Source of the DNA: Clostridiales bacterium
GTDB lineage: Bacteria; Bacillota; Clostridia; HGM11327
DNA: 32,227 bases
Reading direction: 5' to 3'
Assembly: GCA_015056475.1 (NCBI GenBank)
Contig: SVGF01000009.1
Span: 1-32,227 of the forward strand
Part shown: positions 8,644-19,270 of the stretch, piece after piece
How positions within the stretch are numbered: the first letter of the stretch is position 1
Layout: every line of letters starts with the position of its first letter
Translations under genes and position numbers: made by a program
Notes under the pieces: model-generated
Database searches by the model: none
Seen by the model: only the letters and a program-made list of their open reading frames with translations
What the model was told of the DNA's origin: nothing

Positions 8644-10139
8644 TACAAATGTCTCCTCTTAAGGTAAACCACCAAGCCACATCCAAGTATTGCTACAGGA
8701 ATAACGATACCGAATATCACACCGTAAACGTAGATACCGAATGTCGAAAGCTCATGAGTAGCTGTTATGAAATACTTTGATGTAAGGTTAACCTTTGCAT
8801 TGCTATCACCGATACACCAGTAGAGTGCAGAATAGAACACTTCATCGTTTGCATAAGCATTAAGGCTACCCTGATCTTCCAAGAGGAAATATTCACAGTT
8901 GAATATTATAAGGTTTGAAACGTTTGTACCAACGCTGTCGCTGAGTTCCATAACACCAAGAGCAGGAACAAATGCAGCATTCTTATCAAGCTTGATATCT
9001 GTGTCGGGGTCAAAATCAAGTGTACCTGACTTGGGATTAGCAGATGCCCATGCCTGATCTGAAGTTAATGCAAGGTCAAAATAAAGCGTGGATACTCTTG
9101 AAAGCTCGGGATAAGTAAAGATAGGCTTAGCCTCATTAAACAAAAGCTTCTGAGAAACAGTTGTGCTGCTTGTAATTTCATTCTTCTGGTAGGGAAGCAT
9201 GAGCGAATACTTTACATCAGCTGTTGTGTTCTTTGTGTTTTCCTCATAGATGATCTTGTCTTCAAGAGATACACAATAGTGCTCAAGCAATTCATCAAGG
9301 TTAGGTGTATCACCCTTTGCCTTACCTGCAACAAATATCACGCTACCGGCTGTATCCTTGGGATCAAGATACTCAAGGATAGTATCCTTTTCGGGAGCTG
9401 TGATATCCCACTCGGGAGCAAGAATAAGAAGAACGTCTGTTCCGGCGGGGATCTCCTTGTCAGTCATAAGGTCAACGTCATATACGTTAAAGAACATTCT
9501 GTCCATAACCGTCTTCATTGCATCGGGAATGGAATTCTCGTTATGACCCGTAAGAACACCTATATTGTATGTCATTTCTGTTGTTACGGCTGCAATAGCA
9601 CTTGTAAAAGCTTCCTCACCGTCGTAATACTTCTGAGTTGCATTACCTTCTTCATCGTAACTGTAGGAATAGAAATCATCGGTTGTAAGTGTTACAAACA
9701 TACCTGTTGTAGTATTTTCAACTACAACGCTTCCCGTCTGAGGCTCTGTGGAGGACTTGTTGTCATCAATGGCAAACATTTCCTTAAAACCGGGGTTTAC
9801 AACGGGATCGATAATTTCGGATTTGATCTTGTCGGATGCTGCAACGTATCTGTCTGCAAGCTCCATAACGTAATTATCTTCAAGACCTACCTGGTAAATA
9901 AAGTTGAACTTGATATCGTCCTCAAGTCTGTTCAAAACGCTGAGTGTTTTATCGGAGATAGAAAATATCTTGTTTGCAGTAATATCAACCTTAAGAGGAA
10001 TTATGCTGAACAAAAGATTGATAAGAAGTGTAGCGATAACAACACAAATAACGAGGAGTGTTGCTGTGCCGCTGTACTTAAACTTTCTATCCTTAAACGC
10101 ATTCGCTATGTCTAAAGAAAATTTTGGTTTGGTTTTCAT
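8643..10139 (-). CDS. GldG-like ABC-type uncharacterized transport protein
   Basis: N- and C-terminal TM; VDITANKIFSISDKTLSVLNRLEDDIKFNFIYQ; Gld-type operon context. Confidence 0.8.
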   Translation of the reverse strand: MKTKPKFSLDIANAFKDRKFKYSGTATLLVICVVIATLLINLLFSIIPLKVDITANKIFSISDKTLSVLNRLEDDIKFNFIYQVGLEDNYVMELADRYVAASDKIKSEIIDPVVNPGFKEMFAIDDNKSSTEPQTGSVVVENTTTGMFVTLTTDDFYSYSYDEEGNATQKYYDGEEAFTSAIAAVTTEMTYNIGVLTGHNENSIPDAMKTVMDRMFFNVYDVDLMTDKEIPAGTDVLLILAPEWDITAPEKDTILEYLDPKDTAGSVIFVAGKAKGDTPNLDELLEHYCVSLEDKIIYEENTKNTTADVKYSLMLPYQKNEITSSTTVSQKLLFNEAKPIFTYPELSRVSTLYFDLALTSDQAWASANPKSGTLDFDPDTDIKLDKNAAFVPALGVMELSDSVGTNVSNLIIFNCEYFLLEDQGSLNAYANDEVFYSALYWCIGDSNAKVNLTSKYFITATHELSTFGIYVYGVIFGIVIPVAILGCGLVVYLKRRHL

Positions 10140-10186
10140 AATATTTATTTACTCCTGTGAATTACACAATGATCCTTTCAATTTAA

Positions 10187-11056
10187 TTAGCCTACCCATC
10201 TGCGCTTTTCTACCTGGTAGATCGTCATATAAACGAACACGAAGGAGAAGCTTATGAGATATACAAATGAAGATAAGCTTACTGAGCCGGAAAGATACTC
10301 GGAGAATCTCTCAAGCAAAGATATCCATGTGAGGAATGTGTTAAGCAAGCCTGCATACACGTTGATATCGATAATAGCAACCAATGCAATTGCAAGAGCT
10401 TCAACTATCAATACGCAAGCTGCAGCAACCTTATTCTTTGTTGTGGAATATATAAGAGCTACAATAAGCAATGCGATCACTGCGCAAACGATGATACCGG
10501 ACGTTACTGAGGATACAACGGACGTTGTAAGAAGCTGAACACCGTAGATCAATGCAAATACAGCAAAAGTAACGATTGCAGAAATAACCTGATTGCTTGT
10601 TGTGGATGATACGAAAATACCTACCGCTATATAAGCACAACCAACAATAAACAAACCAATGTAACCAACAATGATGTCAAGCGCATACATATTCGTTGAG
10701 AAAAGTGAGATCACAAATGCATCCAAGGAGTGGATGATCAAAGTGATAAGAAGCACTGTAACAGCCGCAAGGTACTTACCGATAACAATGTCGGAAGCCT
10801 TCAACGGGCTTGTAAGGAGCAATTGGTCCGTCTTTGTTTTTCTCTCTTCGGAAAGAGTTCTCATTGTAAGTATCGGGATCGTAAGCATAAATACGAGGTT
10901 AAGGTAGTACAAATATCCTGTGTACTGAACGTAACCCGTCATGAGGTAACCAAATACCAACAATACCGCTGAAACCAAAAGGAACAAGCCTATAAACACC
11001 GCACCAACCGGGGAACGGAAATAGGATTTTAACTCTTTTTCATAAACTGCTAACAT
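10187..11056 (-). CDS. ABC-2 type transporter permease (GldF-like)
   Basis: MLAVYEKELKSYFRSPVGAVFIGLFLLVSAV; TIPILTMRTLSEERKTKTDQLLLTSPL; multiple TM segments. Confidence 0.9.
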   Translation of the reverse strand: MLAVYEKELKSYFRSPVGAVFIGLFLLVSAVLLVFGYLMTGYVQYTGYLYYLNLVFMLTIPILTMRTLSEERKTKTDQLLLTSPLKASDIVIGKYLAAVTVLLITLIIHSLDAFVISLFSTNMYALDIIVGYIGLFIVGCAYIAVGIFVSSTTSNQVISAIVTFAVFALIYGVQLLTTSVVSSVTSGIIVCAVIALLIVALIYSTTKNKVAAACVLIVEALAIALVAIIDINVYAGLLNTFLTWISLLERFSEYLSGSVSLSSFVYLISFSFVFVYMTIYQVEKRRWVG

Positions 11057-12004
11057 TTATTTGCCCTCCTTTTCTGTGTGAGTGAGCTTCAAGAATATTT
11101 CCTCAAGGGACATATCCAAGGGTCTCATCATGAGAAGCGGATAACCCGATCTTGCAACGCCGTTGAATACTGTCTTTCTTACGTCAAGATCTACTCCTGT
11201 TTCTACGATAAAATCGCTTGTGCCCTCTTCTCTTTCACCCTGGAACTGAACGGACTTTATGCCCTGAATATCCTTGATGATCTTGGAAGCTGTCTTTTCG
11301 GGAGCTGCAAGTCTGATCTGCAAGCGATTTGTGCCCTGAAGCTGTCTGGAAAGATTATCGGGAGTATCGCTGGCAACGATCTTGCCCTTGTTGATAATAA
11401 GAACTCTTTCACATACAGCACTTACCTCAGAAAGAACGTGTGAGCTGAATATGATAGTGTGCTTTTTACCCAAGCCCTTGATAAGATTTCTTATCTCGAT
11501 GATCTGCTGCGGGTCAAGACCTACTGTAGGCTCGTCCAAAATAATGATCTTGGGATCACCAATAAGTGCCTGAGCAAGACCAACTCTCTGCTTGTAACCC
11601 TTTGAAAGGTTAGCTATAAGACGCTTTCTCATGTGCTGGATCTTAACTACTTCCATTACAGAGTCGATGGACTCCTTGCGGTTTGCTTCCTTGACCTTCT
11701 TGAGCTTTGATACCATATCAAGATACTCACCGACTGTCATATCTGTGTAAACAGGGGGGAATTCCGGCAAATAGCCGATCTTTTTCTTGACACCCTCGGG
11801 ATCGTCGAGAATGTCCGTGCCATCAATTATTGCCTGTCCGGATGTTGCAGATATGTAACCTGTGAGAATGTTCATTGTGGTTGTCTTACCCGCACCGTTA
11901 GGTCCGAGGAAGCCAAGAACTTCTCCATCTTCAACCGTAAAGGAAATATCATCAATAGCATGGTGCTGACCGTAAACCTTGGTCAAATTACGAACTTCAA
12001 TCAA
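11057..12004 (-). CDS. ABC transporter ATP-binding protein (GldA-like)
   Basis: Walker A GPNGAGKTT, signature LSKGYKQRVGLAQAL, Walker B IIILDEPTVGLD; TTG start with SD GAGGTG. Confidence 0.95.
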   Translation of the reverse strand: MIEVRNLTKVYGQHHAIDDISFTVEDGEVLGFLGPNGAGKTTTMNILTGYISATSGQAIIDGTDILDDPEGVKKKIGYLPEFPPVYTDMTVGEYLDMVSKLKKVKEANRKESIDSVMEVVKIQHMRKRLIANLSKGYKQRVGLAQALIGDPKIIILDEPTVGLDPQQIIEIRNLIKGLGKKHTIIFSSHVLSEVSAVCERVLIINKGKIVASDTPDNLSRQLQGTNRLQIRLAAPEKTASKIIKDIQGIKSVQFQGEREEGTSDFIVETGVDLDVRKTVFNGVARSGYPLLMMRPLDMSLEEIFLKLTHTEKEGK

Positions 12005-12086
12005 TTTTTTACACCTCGTTTGATATTTTTAGTCAGACGTTCAAAAAGAACTGTGACCTTGAAGCCTAATGCATTCTATAAGTTAT

Positions 12087-12115
12087 ATTATATCATATAA
12101 TGCATTCTCTGACTA
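12087..12115 (-). promoter_or_regulatory. Promoter of the ABC/DUF4340 operon
   Basis: Minus strand TAGTCA-N17-TATAAT; -10 lies between two direct repeats TAATGCATTCT (12067-12077, 12098-12108). Confidence 0.5.
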
Positions 12116-12207
12116 TTATTTTTAGTGAATGTTTTGTGTTTTTTCGGTGAATTTACTATTTATTCACACTTTTTCGCCATTTGGGCGATAAATCGCCCGT
12201 TGTGACG

Positions 12208-13500
12208 TTACTTTTTGGGAGAGATCTTCTCCATTCCGCCCATGTACTTTCTCAAGCACTCGGGAATGATAACGCTGCCGTCAGCCTGCTGGTGCTGCTC
12301 AAGAATTGCGGGGAGCAAACGGCTTGTAGCCATACCGGAAGCATTGAGTGTGTGGAGGAATTCAACCTTCTTTGTAGAGTTACGTCTGAATCTTATGCCG
12401 CCACGTCTTGCCTGGTAGTCCTTAGCGTTGGATGCGGAGGAAACTTCCTTATACTCGTTCATGCTGGGGAGCCACACCTCAATATCGTACGTCTTTGCCA
12501 TTGATGCGGAGCAATCCTCTGCTGCGAGCTTTGAAACTCTGTAATGCAAGCCAAGGGACTTAACGATGTACTCAGCCTTACCGATGAGCTCAGCAAGAGC
12601 CTTGTCGGATTCCTCGGGAACTGTGTACTGGAACATTTCAACCTTGTTGAACTGGTGGCCTCTGATCATGCCTCTCTCGTTTGCACGGTAGCTGCCTGCC
12701 TCGCGTCTGTAGCAGGGAGTGTATGCAAAATACTTCTTGGGGAGCTCATCCTCTGTAAGGATCTCATCTCTGTGATAGTTGATGAGTGCTGTTTCTGCCG
12801 TGGGAAGCATAAAGAAATTGAACTTGCCGTCCTCTGCACCCTCTGTGAGTGAGAATACGTCGTCCTCAAACTTGGGGAACTGACCTGCTGTGTATCCGCA
12901 CTGATAAGTAAGGATGTGGGGCGGGAGCATGAATTCATAGCCGTCTGCGAGGTGGCACTCAATAAAGAAATTGATAAGTGCCCATTCAAGCTGTGCGCCC
13001 AAGCCCTTGTAGATCCAGAAGCCGTTACCGCCAAGCTTTGCACCTCTGGGATAATCCACGAGGTCAAGGTTAGTAGCGAGCTCTACGTGATCCTTTGCCT
13101 TGAACTCGAATACGGGCTGCTCACCGTAAACGGAAACAACTGCGTTTGCTTCCTTGCCGCCGGGAACAACGTCGTCATCGGGCAAATTGGGCAATGCATC
13201 CATAAAAGTCTTGATCTCGGCTGTCATTGTGTTGAGCTGAGCGTCAAGATCGCGGATCTCCTCGGAAAGCACCTTCATCTGTGCCATGATCTCAGAAACG
13301 TCCTTGCCTTCCTTTTTCATTGCAGGGATCATCTTAGAAACCTTGTTCTGCTCTGCCTTCTTTTCTTCAACCTTTGTCATGAAGGCACGCTTTTCTGCAT
13401 CCATCTTCAAAAGCCCGTCGATATCTGCGTGATTGCCCTTTGCGGCAAGACGCTCTTTAACGTATTCGGGATTCTGACGTATCAAATTGATATCCAACAT
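12208..13500 (-). CDS. serS: Serine--tRNA ligase
   Basis: MLDINLIRQNPEYVKERLAAKG; class II motifs FMLPTAETALINYHRDEIL, YTPCYRREAGSYRANERGMIRGHQFNKVEMF; NASGMATSRLLPAILE. Confidence 0.97.
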   Translation of the reverse strand: MLDINLIRQNPEYVKERLAAKGNHADIDGLLKMDAEKRAFMTKVEEKKAEQNKVSKMIPAMKKEGKDVSEIMAQMKVLSEEIRDLDAQLNTMTAEIKTFMDALPNLPDDDVVPGGKEANAVVSVYGEQPVFEFKAKDHVELATNLDLVDYPRGAKLGGNGFWIYKGLGAQLEWALINFFIECHLADGYEFMLPPHILTYQCGYTAGQFPKFEDDVFSLTEGAEDGKFNFFMLPTAETALINYHRDEILTEDELPKKYFAYTPCYRREAGSYRANERGMIRGHQFNKVEMFQYTVPEESDKALAELIGKAEYIVKSLGLHYRVSKLAAEDCSASMAKTYDIEVWLPSMNEYKEVSSASNAKDYQARRGGIRFRRNSTKKVEFLHTLNASGMATSRLLPAILEQHQQADGSVIIPECLRKYMGGMEKISPKK

Positions 13501-13571
13501 ACCAATACTGTGAGATCCTCACGGATTAAAAGGATCTCTACTCCTTCCGTATATATACTTAATTTTTAATT

Positions 13572-15167
13572 TTATCTTATTTTTCTTTGCTGCATATAGT
13601 CGGTGTACTCTATGAGCCCCGCTTCTATGAGCGAATTATAATATCTTTCCCAATAATAATCCGAAAAGCCGTTATCCAAGGTAAATTCTATAAAATCCTC
13701 TGTCAACTGCTCTAACTGAGAAAGAATATTATTATATTTCCAAAGCTGGGTCCTGTCTTCGAGCACGTCCACACCGTCACAGAATACCGTTGGGTATTTT
13801 AAGTTGACTGTGTTGCTTGCCAAGAATTCATCCTGCTTTGAATATCTGTCCGTATAATTTTTTACCGTTACCTTGTCCCAAGGTGTAAGCGCAAGCATTC
13901 TGCCCAAGCCGGCATCACTCACCCTGCCATCCTTTTCGGGATCAAGCTCAGGAGTTACCTCCTCGGAATAAAACTTTATGAACTCCATTTCGCCGTTGGC
14001 GTTAAGAATATATTCGCTGCCGAGCGATCCAAAATTGGTCCATATATTGCCCTCATCCGTGCAGAGCCAATTTACAAGCGTGAGCAAAATTGAGATAACG
14101 TTTTCATCCGCCTCGGACGAAATGCACGTCGCTTCGTCAATATACGGTGTGTTCAATAAAAGTGCGGGGGTATTTCCATCCTGACTTATCATTGTGTCAC
14201 CGTGTATCCACTCACCATTTGACTGCTTTCTTGTGAGGTACAAATAATTGTAGCACTGAGTAAACTCAATTATCTGCATCTTGTTATTCGTTACGGTTTC
14301 GTACTCGCTGTCCTTATACGACTTTATCCTTCCATCCTCACTCGGTACAACGCCCAACTTCATGAGCTTTGAGAGCCATTCAAGCGATCTGTACCACGAT
14401 TTTTTGGAATAGAGGTAAAACACGTCACCGTTTACGTCCGTCTGCCAAGTTTCATTTGTCAAGCCGTAAGCGCTGAGCAACGCTTCCATGTGACGGGATT
14501 CATATCTGTTTGTCCAAAGCACCGACGATGCGCTGTGAGCTTCCTTATAGGTAACCAGTGCAACGTAGAGCTCGTCAATAGTTGTGGGGTAAGCGATACC
14601 CTCAACCTTGAACACGTCCTTGTTGTAGATCCATGAAGTAAGCGTGCTTCTGTTTTCGGGGACTAAGCAATACAGCTCATCCTTTGCGCCGATCTCGTCA
14701 AGAGTATAATCCCAGCCCTTTTGATTGTCGCTCCAGAGTGCAAAATAATCGCCAAGCTCGCTTTTGTAATCGTTAAGATCAAGAAAAAAACCTTTGTTTG
14801 CAAGCTTTTTTGCGTCCGCAGTTGTGATTCCCGTTGTGATGTCGGGTATCATGCCCGAAACGTACATATCAAGTATCTCGCTGCTCATGTTTTGCGACGG
14901 AAAGAACTTTTCGTTTATCTTTATGCCAAAATTCATAAGCATAAAGTCGAGCACTTCTTCAGAAAGAGGCTCGTCGGCAACTCTTAACCAAGTGATATCG
15001 GTTATTTTGTCGTAATTAATTATGGGGGATGACTGGATACCGCTATCGGGAGTTGGCTTTGTGCCGCCAATATCAGCACCCGGCGAGCATGAACACAAGG
15101 ACAATACTGCCGCCACAGTAAGCAGCAGGGCTACTACTCGCCTTGCGCTATGCTTTATTGATCTCAT
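13572..15167 (-). CDS. Extracellular solute-binding lipoprotein
   Basis: Signal peptide with lipobox (LLLTVAAVLSLCSCSPG); overall sugar-binding-protein-like composition and length; ATGA overlap with the prfB stop. Confidence 0.75.
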   Translation of the reverse strand: MRSIKHSARRVVALLLTVAAVLSLCSCSPGADIGGTKPTPDSGIQSSPIINYDKITDITWLRVADEPLSEEVLDFMLMNFGIKINEKFFPSQNMSSEILDMYVSGMIPDITTGITTADAKKLANKGFFLDLNDYKSELGDYFALWSDNQKGWDYTLDEIGAKDELYCLVPENRSTLTSWIYNKDVFKVEGIAYPTTIDELYVALVTYKEAHSASSVLWTNRYESRHMEALLSAYGLTNETWQTDVNGDVFYLYSKKSWYRSLEWLSKLMKLGVVPSEDGRIKSYKDSEYETVTNNKMQIIEFTQCYNYLYLTRKQSNGEWIHGDTMISQDGNTPALLLNTPYIDEATCISSEADENVISILLTLVNWLCTDEGNIWTNFGSLGSEYILNANGEMEFIKFYSEEVTPELDPEKDGRVSDAGLGRMLALTPWDKVTVKNYTDRYSKQDEFLASNTVNLKYPTVFCDGVDVLEDRTQLWKYNNILSQLEQLTEDFIEFTLDNGFSDYYWERYYNSLIEAGLIEYTDYMQQRKIR

Positions 15168-16265
15168 GAATTGAGAGCCTTGAGGTAGCCTACTATGAAA
15201 AGGTCGATCTCACCGTCCATTACTGCCTGAACGTTTGGAGTTTTGATCTCCGTTCTGTGATCGTTTACCATAGTATATGGGCAGAATACGTAGGAACGGA
15301 TCTGTGAACCCCATTCTATCTTTTTTACCTCGCCCTTAATATCGGAAAGCTTATCCATTTCCTCCTGCTCCTTGAGCGCCATGAGCTTACCGCGGAGCAT
15401 ATTCATTGCTGTTTCTCTGTTTTGTATCTGTGAACGCTCGTTCTGACACTGAACCACTATACCCGTGGGCAAGTGTGTGATACGGATGGCAGATTCTGTT
15501 TTATTAACGTGCTGACCGCCCGCACCCGATGAACGGTAGGTATCCACCCTCAAATCCTCGGGACGGATCTCAATATTGATCTCGTCGTTAAGCTCAGGCA
15601 TTACGTCCGCCGATGCAAAGGAAGTATGTCTTTTCTTTGCGGCATCAAACGGGGAAATTCTTACCAATCTGTGAATACCTCTTTCTGCCTTGAGGTATCC
15701 GTAGGCATATTCGCCCTCTATTTTAAGTGTAACGCTCTTTACGCCCGCTTCGTCACCGTCAAGGAAATCAAGCGTTGTGACCTTAAAGCCCTTGTTCTCT
15801 GCCCAACGAGTATACATTCTCAAAAGCATACTCGTCCAATCGCAAGCCTCAGTACCGCCCGCACCTGCGTGAAGGCTTATAACGGCGTTGTTCTTGTCGT
15901 AAGGACCGTCAAGGAGTGTTTCAAGTCTTAAGGTTTCAAGCTCAACCTCCGCTGCAAGCAATTCCTGCTCAGCCTCGTTGAGTGAATCCTCATCCTCAAC
16001 CTCCTCATAAAACGATATCAACGTTGCAACATCGTCAAGCTTTGTTTCAAGATCGTCGAGTATCTCAAGCTTTGTAGTGCAGCCCTTGAGCTCTGCGTTG
16101 AGCTTGTTCATTTTGTCAGGGTCGCCCCAAACCTCGGGATCCGAGAGCGTCATGTTCAATTCTTCTACTCTTTGTTTCATTGCACCTATGTTAAAGTGCA
16201 TCACCTACCTGTTTTATGACTTCCAATAGATAATTAAGCTTTTGCTTAGCTTGTTCTATCTGCAT
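15164..16265 (-). CDS. prfB: Peptide chain release factor 2, apparently with programmed +1 frameshift at CTT TAA C (16196-16190)
   Basis: ATG 16265 with SD GAGGGTGA; 24 codons MQIEQAKQKLNYLLEVIKQVGDAL then TAA (16193-16191); +1 frame continues NIGAMKQRVEELNMTLSDPEVW... with SPF motif (RISPFDAAKKRH) and GAGGQHVNKTESA. The ORF track shows only the +1 part (15164..16204). Confidence 0.93.
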
Positions 16266-16309
16266 AATATTCACCCTCTCTTGTTTATATTTTGATTTGT
16301 GGATAGTCT

Positions 16310-19048
16310 TTAATTTGCAGCGTTATTCGCGCCGTTTTCTTTCAATGCACAGCATTGCTTGTATTTTTTACCGCTACCGCAAGGGCAGGGATCGTTTCTG
16401 CCGGGGAGCTTTTTTGCTACCACCGTGCTCTTTACTCTGTTAGGCTCGTTTATTACTACACCGTCACTGGTTCTGTTCGTTCTCATGTTCGTATCAACGC
16501 TCTGCTGTGATCTTTGCGGAACACCCTCTCTTGACACCTTTACGTTGAACAGCATTTTGAGAGTTTCTCTCTGAATTGCGCTTGACATTTCGTCAAACAT
16601 ATCAAAGGACTCCTTTTTATATTCCATGATAGGATCTCTGTTTGCATAAGCTCTCAAGCCAACGCCCTCTCTGAGCTGTGACATAGCGTCGATATGATCT
16701 CTCCACTTTGTGTCAACCACAGTAAGAAGAACGTATCTCTCAAGCTCACGCATGATAGCCTCTGAGTTTTCTTCTTCTTTCTTTTTATACTCAGCCTTTG
16801 CAACGGAATTGATCCTCTCAATAAGCTCCTTGCGCTCTATCTCGCGCTTTTCCTTATCGGTGAACACAAGTGCACCCTTGGGCATGAATACGGATTCGAT
16901 ATATTCTATCATACCTTCAAAATTGTAATCAAGAGGATCGTCCGACTCCGCCGTATATGCCATTACAATGTCCTCAACAACTGTATCGATCATGTCCATT
17001 ATAAAGCTGTTTACGTTTTCGCCCTCAAGCACTCGTCTTCTCTGGTCGTATATAAGCTCACGCTGACGGTTCATAACGTCATCGTACTGCAAAACGCTCT
17101 TTCTGATGGAGAAGTTTCTGCCTTCAACTCTCTTTTGAGCATTTTCTATCTGCTTTGAGAGCATTCCCATTTCAAGAGGAGTATTATCCTGCGGGTTCAA
17201 CGTGTCCATTATGCCCTGCAAACGGTCCGATCCGAACAAGCGCATGAGCTCATCCTCAAGCGAAACATAGAATCTTGATCTGCCGGGGTCACCCTGACGT
17301 CCTGCACGGCCTCGAAGCTGATTGTCGATTCGTCTGCTCTCGTGGCGTTCTGTGCCGATTATATACAAGCCGCCAAGCTCGGTTACCTTTTCCTTTTCGG
17401 CGTCTGTCTGGACCTTGTACTTTGCAACAAGCTCAGCAAACACAGCTCTGCCCTTTATTACATCCTGATCGGACGTTTCTTCATAAGTATCAACGAGCTC
17501 AAGCACCTCGGGAGTGTAGCCCTCGCGCTTCATCTCCTGCTTTGCCATTATCTCGGGGTTACCGCCGAGCATGATATCGGTACCTCTACCTGCCATGTTT
17601 GTGGCGATGGTAACGGTATTGAGTCTGCCTGCCTGCGCAACTATCTCTGCTTCTCTGTCGTGGTACTTTGCGTTGAGCACCTGATGCTTTACGCCCTTGC
17701 GCTTAAGCATTGCGCTCAGCATTTCGGACTTTTCAACCGATACAGTACCAACAAGCACGGGCTGACCTCGTCTTGAGCACTCAACTATATCCTCAACTAT
17801 CGCCGCATACTTTGATCTTTCCTTGGCGTATACAACGTCGTTCATATCCTCTCTTATCATGGGCTTGTTTGTGGGAACTACCACAACGTCAAGAGCATAT
17901 ATCGCCTTAAATTCTGATTCCTCCGTCTTTGCAGTACCCGTCATACCCGAAAGCTTCTTATACATTCTGAAGAAGTTCTGGAACGTGATGGTTGCAAGGG
18001 TTACGCTTTCGCGCTCTACCTTCAAGCCTTCCTTTGCTTCGATCGCTTGATGAAGACCGTCGCTGAATCTTCTGCCTATCATAAGACGACCCGTAAATTC
18101 GTCAACGATGAGCGCCTGACCGTCCTTTACAACGTAGTCAACGTCGCGCTTCATCTGATAACGCGCCTTGAGTGCCTGCTGAACGTGATGCTGTATTTCA
18201 ATATTATCCGCATCAGCAAGATTCTCAATACCGAAGAATTTTTCTGCCTTTGCGTTACCGGAATCCGTGAGGTAAACAGTCTTTGCCTTTTCGTCAACGC
18301 CGTAATCATCCGCAGTAAGGCGGGATGCAAATTTATCTGCCGTAAAGTACATCGACGTGGATTTATCACCCGTACCCGAAATAATAAGAGGAGTACGCGC
18401 TTCATCAATAAGAATAGAGTCAACTTCGTCGATGATTGCAAAGTTGAGATCGCGGATAACCATCTGGCTCTTATCCTTGACCATGTTATCACGAAGATAA
18501 TCAAAACCAAGCTCGTTGTTTGTAACGTAAGTAACGTCACAGCCGTAATTCTTTCGTCTGTCCTCGGCAGTCATCTCATGAAGGATAAGACCGCACGAAA
18601 GCCCGAGGAAAGTAAATATCTTACCGATAAAAGCGCACTGTGTTTTTGCCAAGTATTCGTTAACCGTAACGATATGAACGCCATTGCCTGCAAGCGCGTT
18701 AAGATATGCCGCAAGAGGTGCAACGAATGTTTTACCTTCACCTGTTCTCATTTCTGCGCATCTGCCCTGATGAAGAATTATACCGCCGATGAGCTGAACG
18801 TAGTACGGCTTTTTGTTGAGCACACGCCATGACGCTTCTCTTTCTACCGCAAACGCCTCAACGAGGATATCGTCAAGAGTTTCGCCGTTTGCAAGCCTCT
18901 CCTTGAATATGCGAGTATAGTCGCGAAGCTCCTCGTCCGTTTTGCTCTGCATTGTCGCGTCGAGCGCCTCGATTTTATCTGCAATTTTGGAGATCCTCTT
19001 TATTTCCTTTTCGTTTTGATCTCCGAATATCGCACTAATAAGTCCCAT
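16310..19048 (-). CDS. secA: Preprotein translocase subunit SecA
   Basis: [52 protein letters not shown]-terminal SEC-C metal-binding motif [18 protein letters not shown]. Confidence 0.98.
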   Translation of the reverse strand: MGLISAIFGDQNEKEIKRISKIADKIEALDATMQSKTDEELRDYTRIFKERLANGETLDDILVEAFAVEREASWRVLNKKPYYVQLIGGIILHQGRCAEMRTGEGKTFVAPLAAYLNALAGNGVHIVTVNEYLAKTQCAFIGKIFTFLGLSCGLILHEMTAEDRRKNYGCDVTYVTNNELGFDYLRDNMVKDKSQMVIRDLNFAIIDEVDSILIDEARTPLIISGTGDKSTSMYFTADKFASRLTADDYGVDEKAKTVYLTDSGNAKAEKFFGIENLADADNIEIQHHVQQALKARYQMKRDVDYVVKDGQALIVDEFTGRLMIGRRFSDGLHQAIEAKEGLKVERESVTLATITFQNFFRMYKKLSGMTGTAKTEESEFKAIYALDVVVVPTNKPMIREDMNDVVYAKERSKYAAIVEDIVECSRRGQPVLVGTVSVEKSEMLSAMLKRKGVKHQVLNAKYHDREAEIVAQAGRLNTVTIATNMAGRGTDIMLGGNPEIMAKQEMKREGYTPEVLELVDTYEETSDQDVIKGRAVFAELVAKYKVQTDAEKEKVTELGGLYIIGTERHESRRIDNQLRGRAGRQGDPGRSRFYVSLEDELMRLFGSDRLQGIMDTLNPQDNTPLEMGMLSKQIENAQKRVEGRNFSIRKSVLQYDDVMNRQRELIYDQRRRVLEGENVNSFIMDMIDTVVEDIVMAYTAESDDPLDYNFEGMIEYIESVFMPKGALVFTDKEKREIERKELIERINSVAKAEYKKKEEENSEAIMRELERYVLLTVVDTKWRDHIDAMSQLREGVGLRAYANRDPIMEYKKESFDMFDEMSSAIQRETLKMLFNVKVSREGVPQRSQQSVDTNMRTNRTSDGVVINEPNRVKSTVVAKKLPGRNDPCPCGSGKKYKQCCALKENGANNAAN

Positions 19049-19218
19049 ATTACATATCCTTTCTATAAAGAAAACACTTTTTTGCGATGCAAAAAGTATT
19101 ATCTGCCTATCATATTCATTTTAACATTATATCACATATTTGCATTTTATGCAAGTTGAAATTTTGCCGTTTATGGGGAAATATTGTAAAATTTTATAAG
19201 GTAAGCACTTTATCCCGC

Positions 19219-19256
19219 AAAAAAACAAAAGCGGCAGGAAAATAATTCCCGCCGCT
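19219..19256 (-). terminator. Intrinsic terminator after the CofE-like gene
   Basis: Minus strand GCGGCGGGAA-TTATT-TTCCTGCCGC followed by TTTTGTTTTTTT. Confidence 0.88.
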
Positions 19257-19270
19257 CGCGCTCTGAATAA

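Noticed and set aside
9279-10115. 278 aa + strand ORF
   Set aside because: Antisense to the GldG-like gene, Cys/Ile-rich nonsense-like composition, no SD or family resemblance.
12183-12198. GGGCGA-TAAA-TCGCCC hairpin after serS as an intrinsic terminator
   Set aside because: Good stem but no U-tract on the minus strand, so not called as a terminator.
16199-16204. Internal GTG/ATG start of prfB as annotated by the ORF track
   Set aside because: The upstream ATG 16265 has a better SD and spacing, and the 24-codon leader plus shift site matches the classic RF2 arrangement; internal initiation remains possible.
18047-18832. 261 aa + strand ORF
   Set aside because: Antisense to secA; a by-product of codon bias on the opposite strand.
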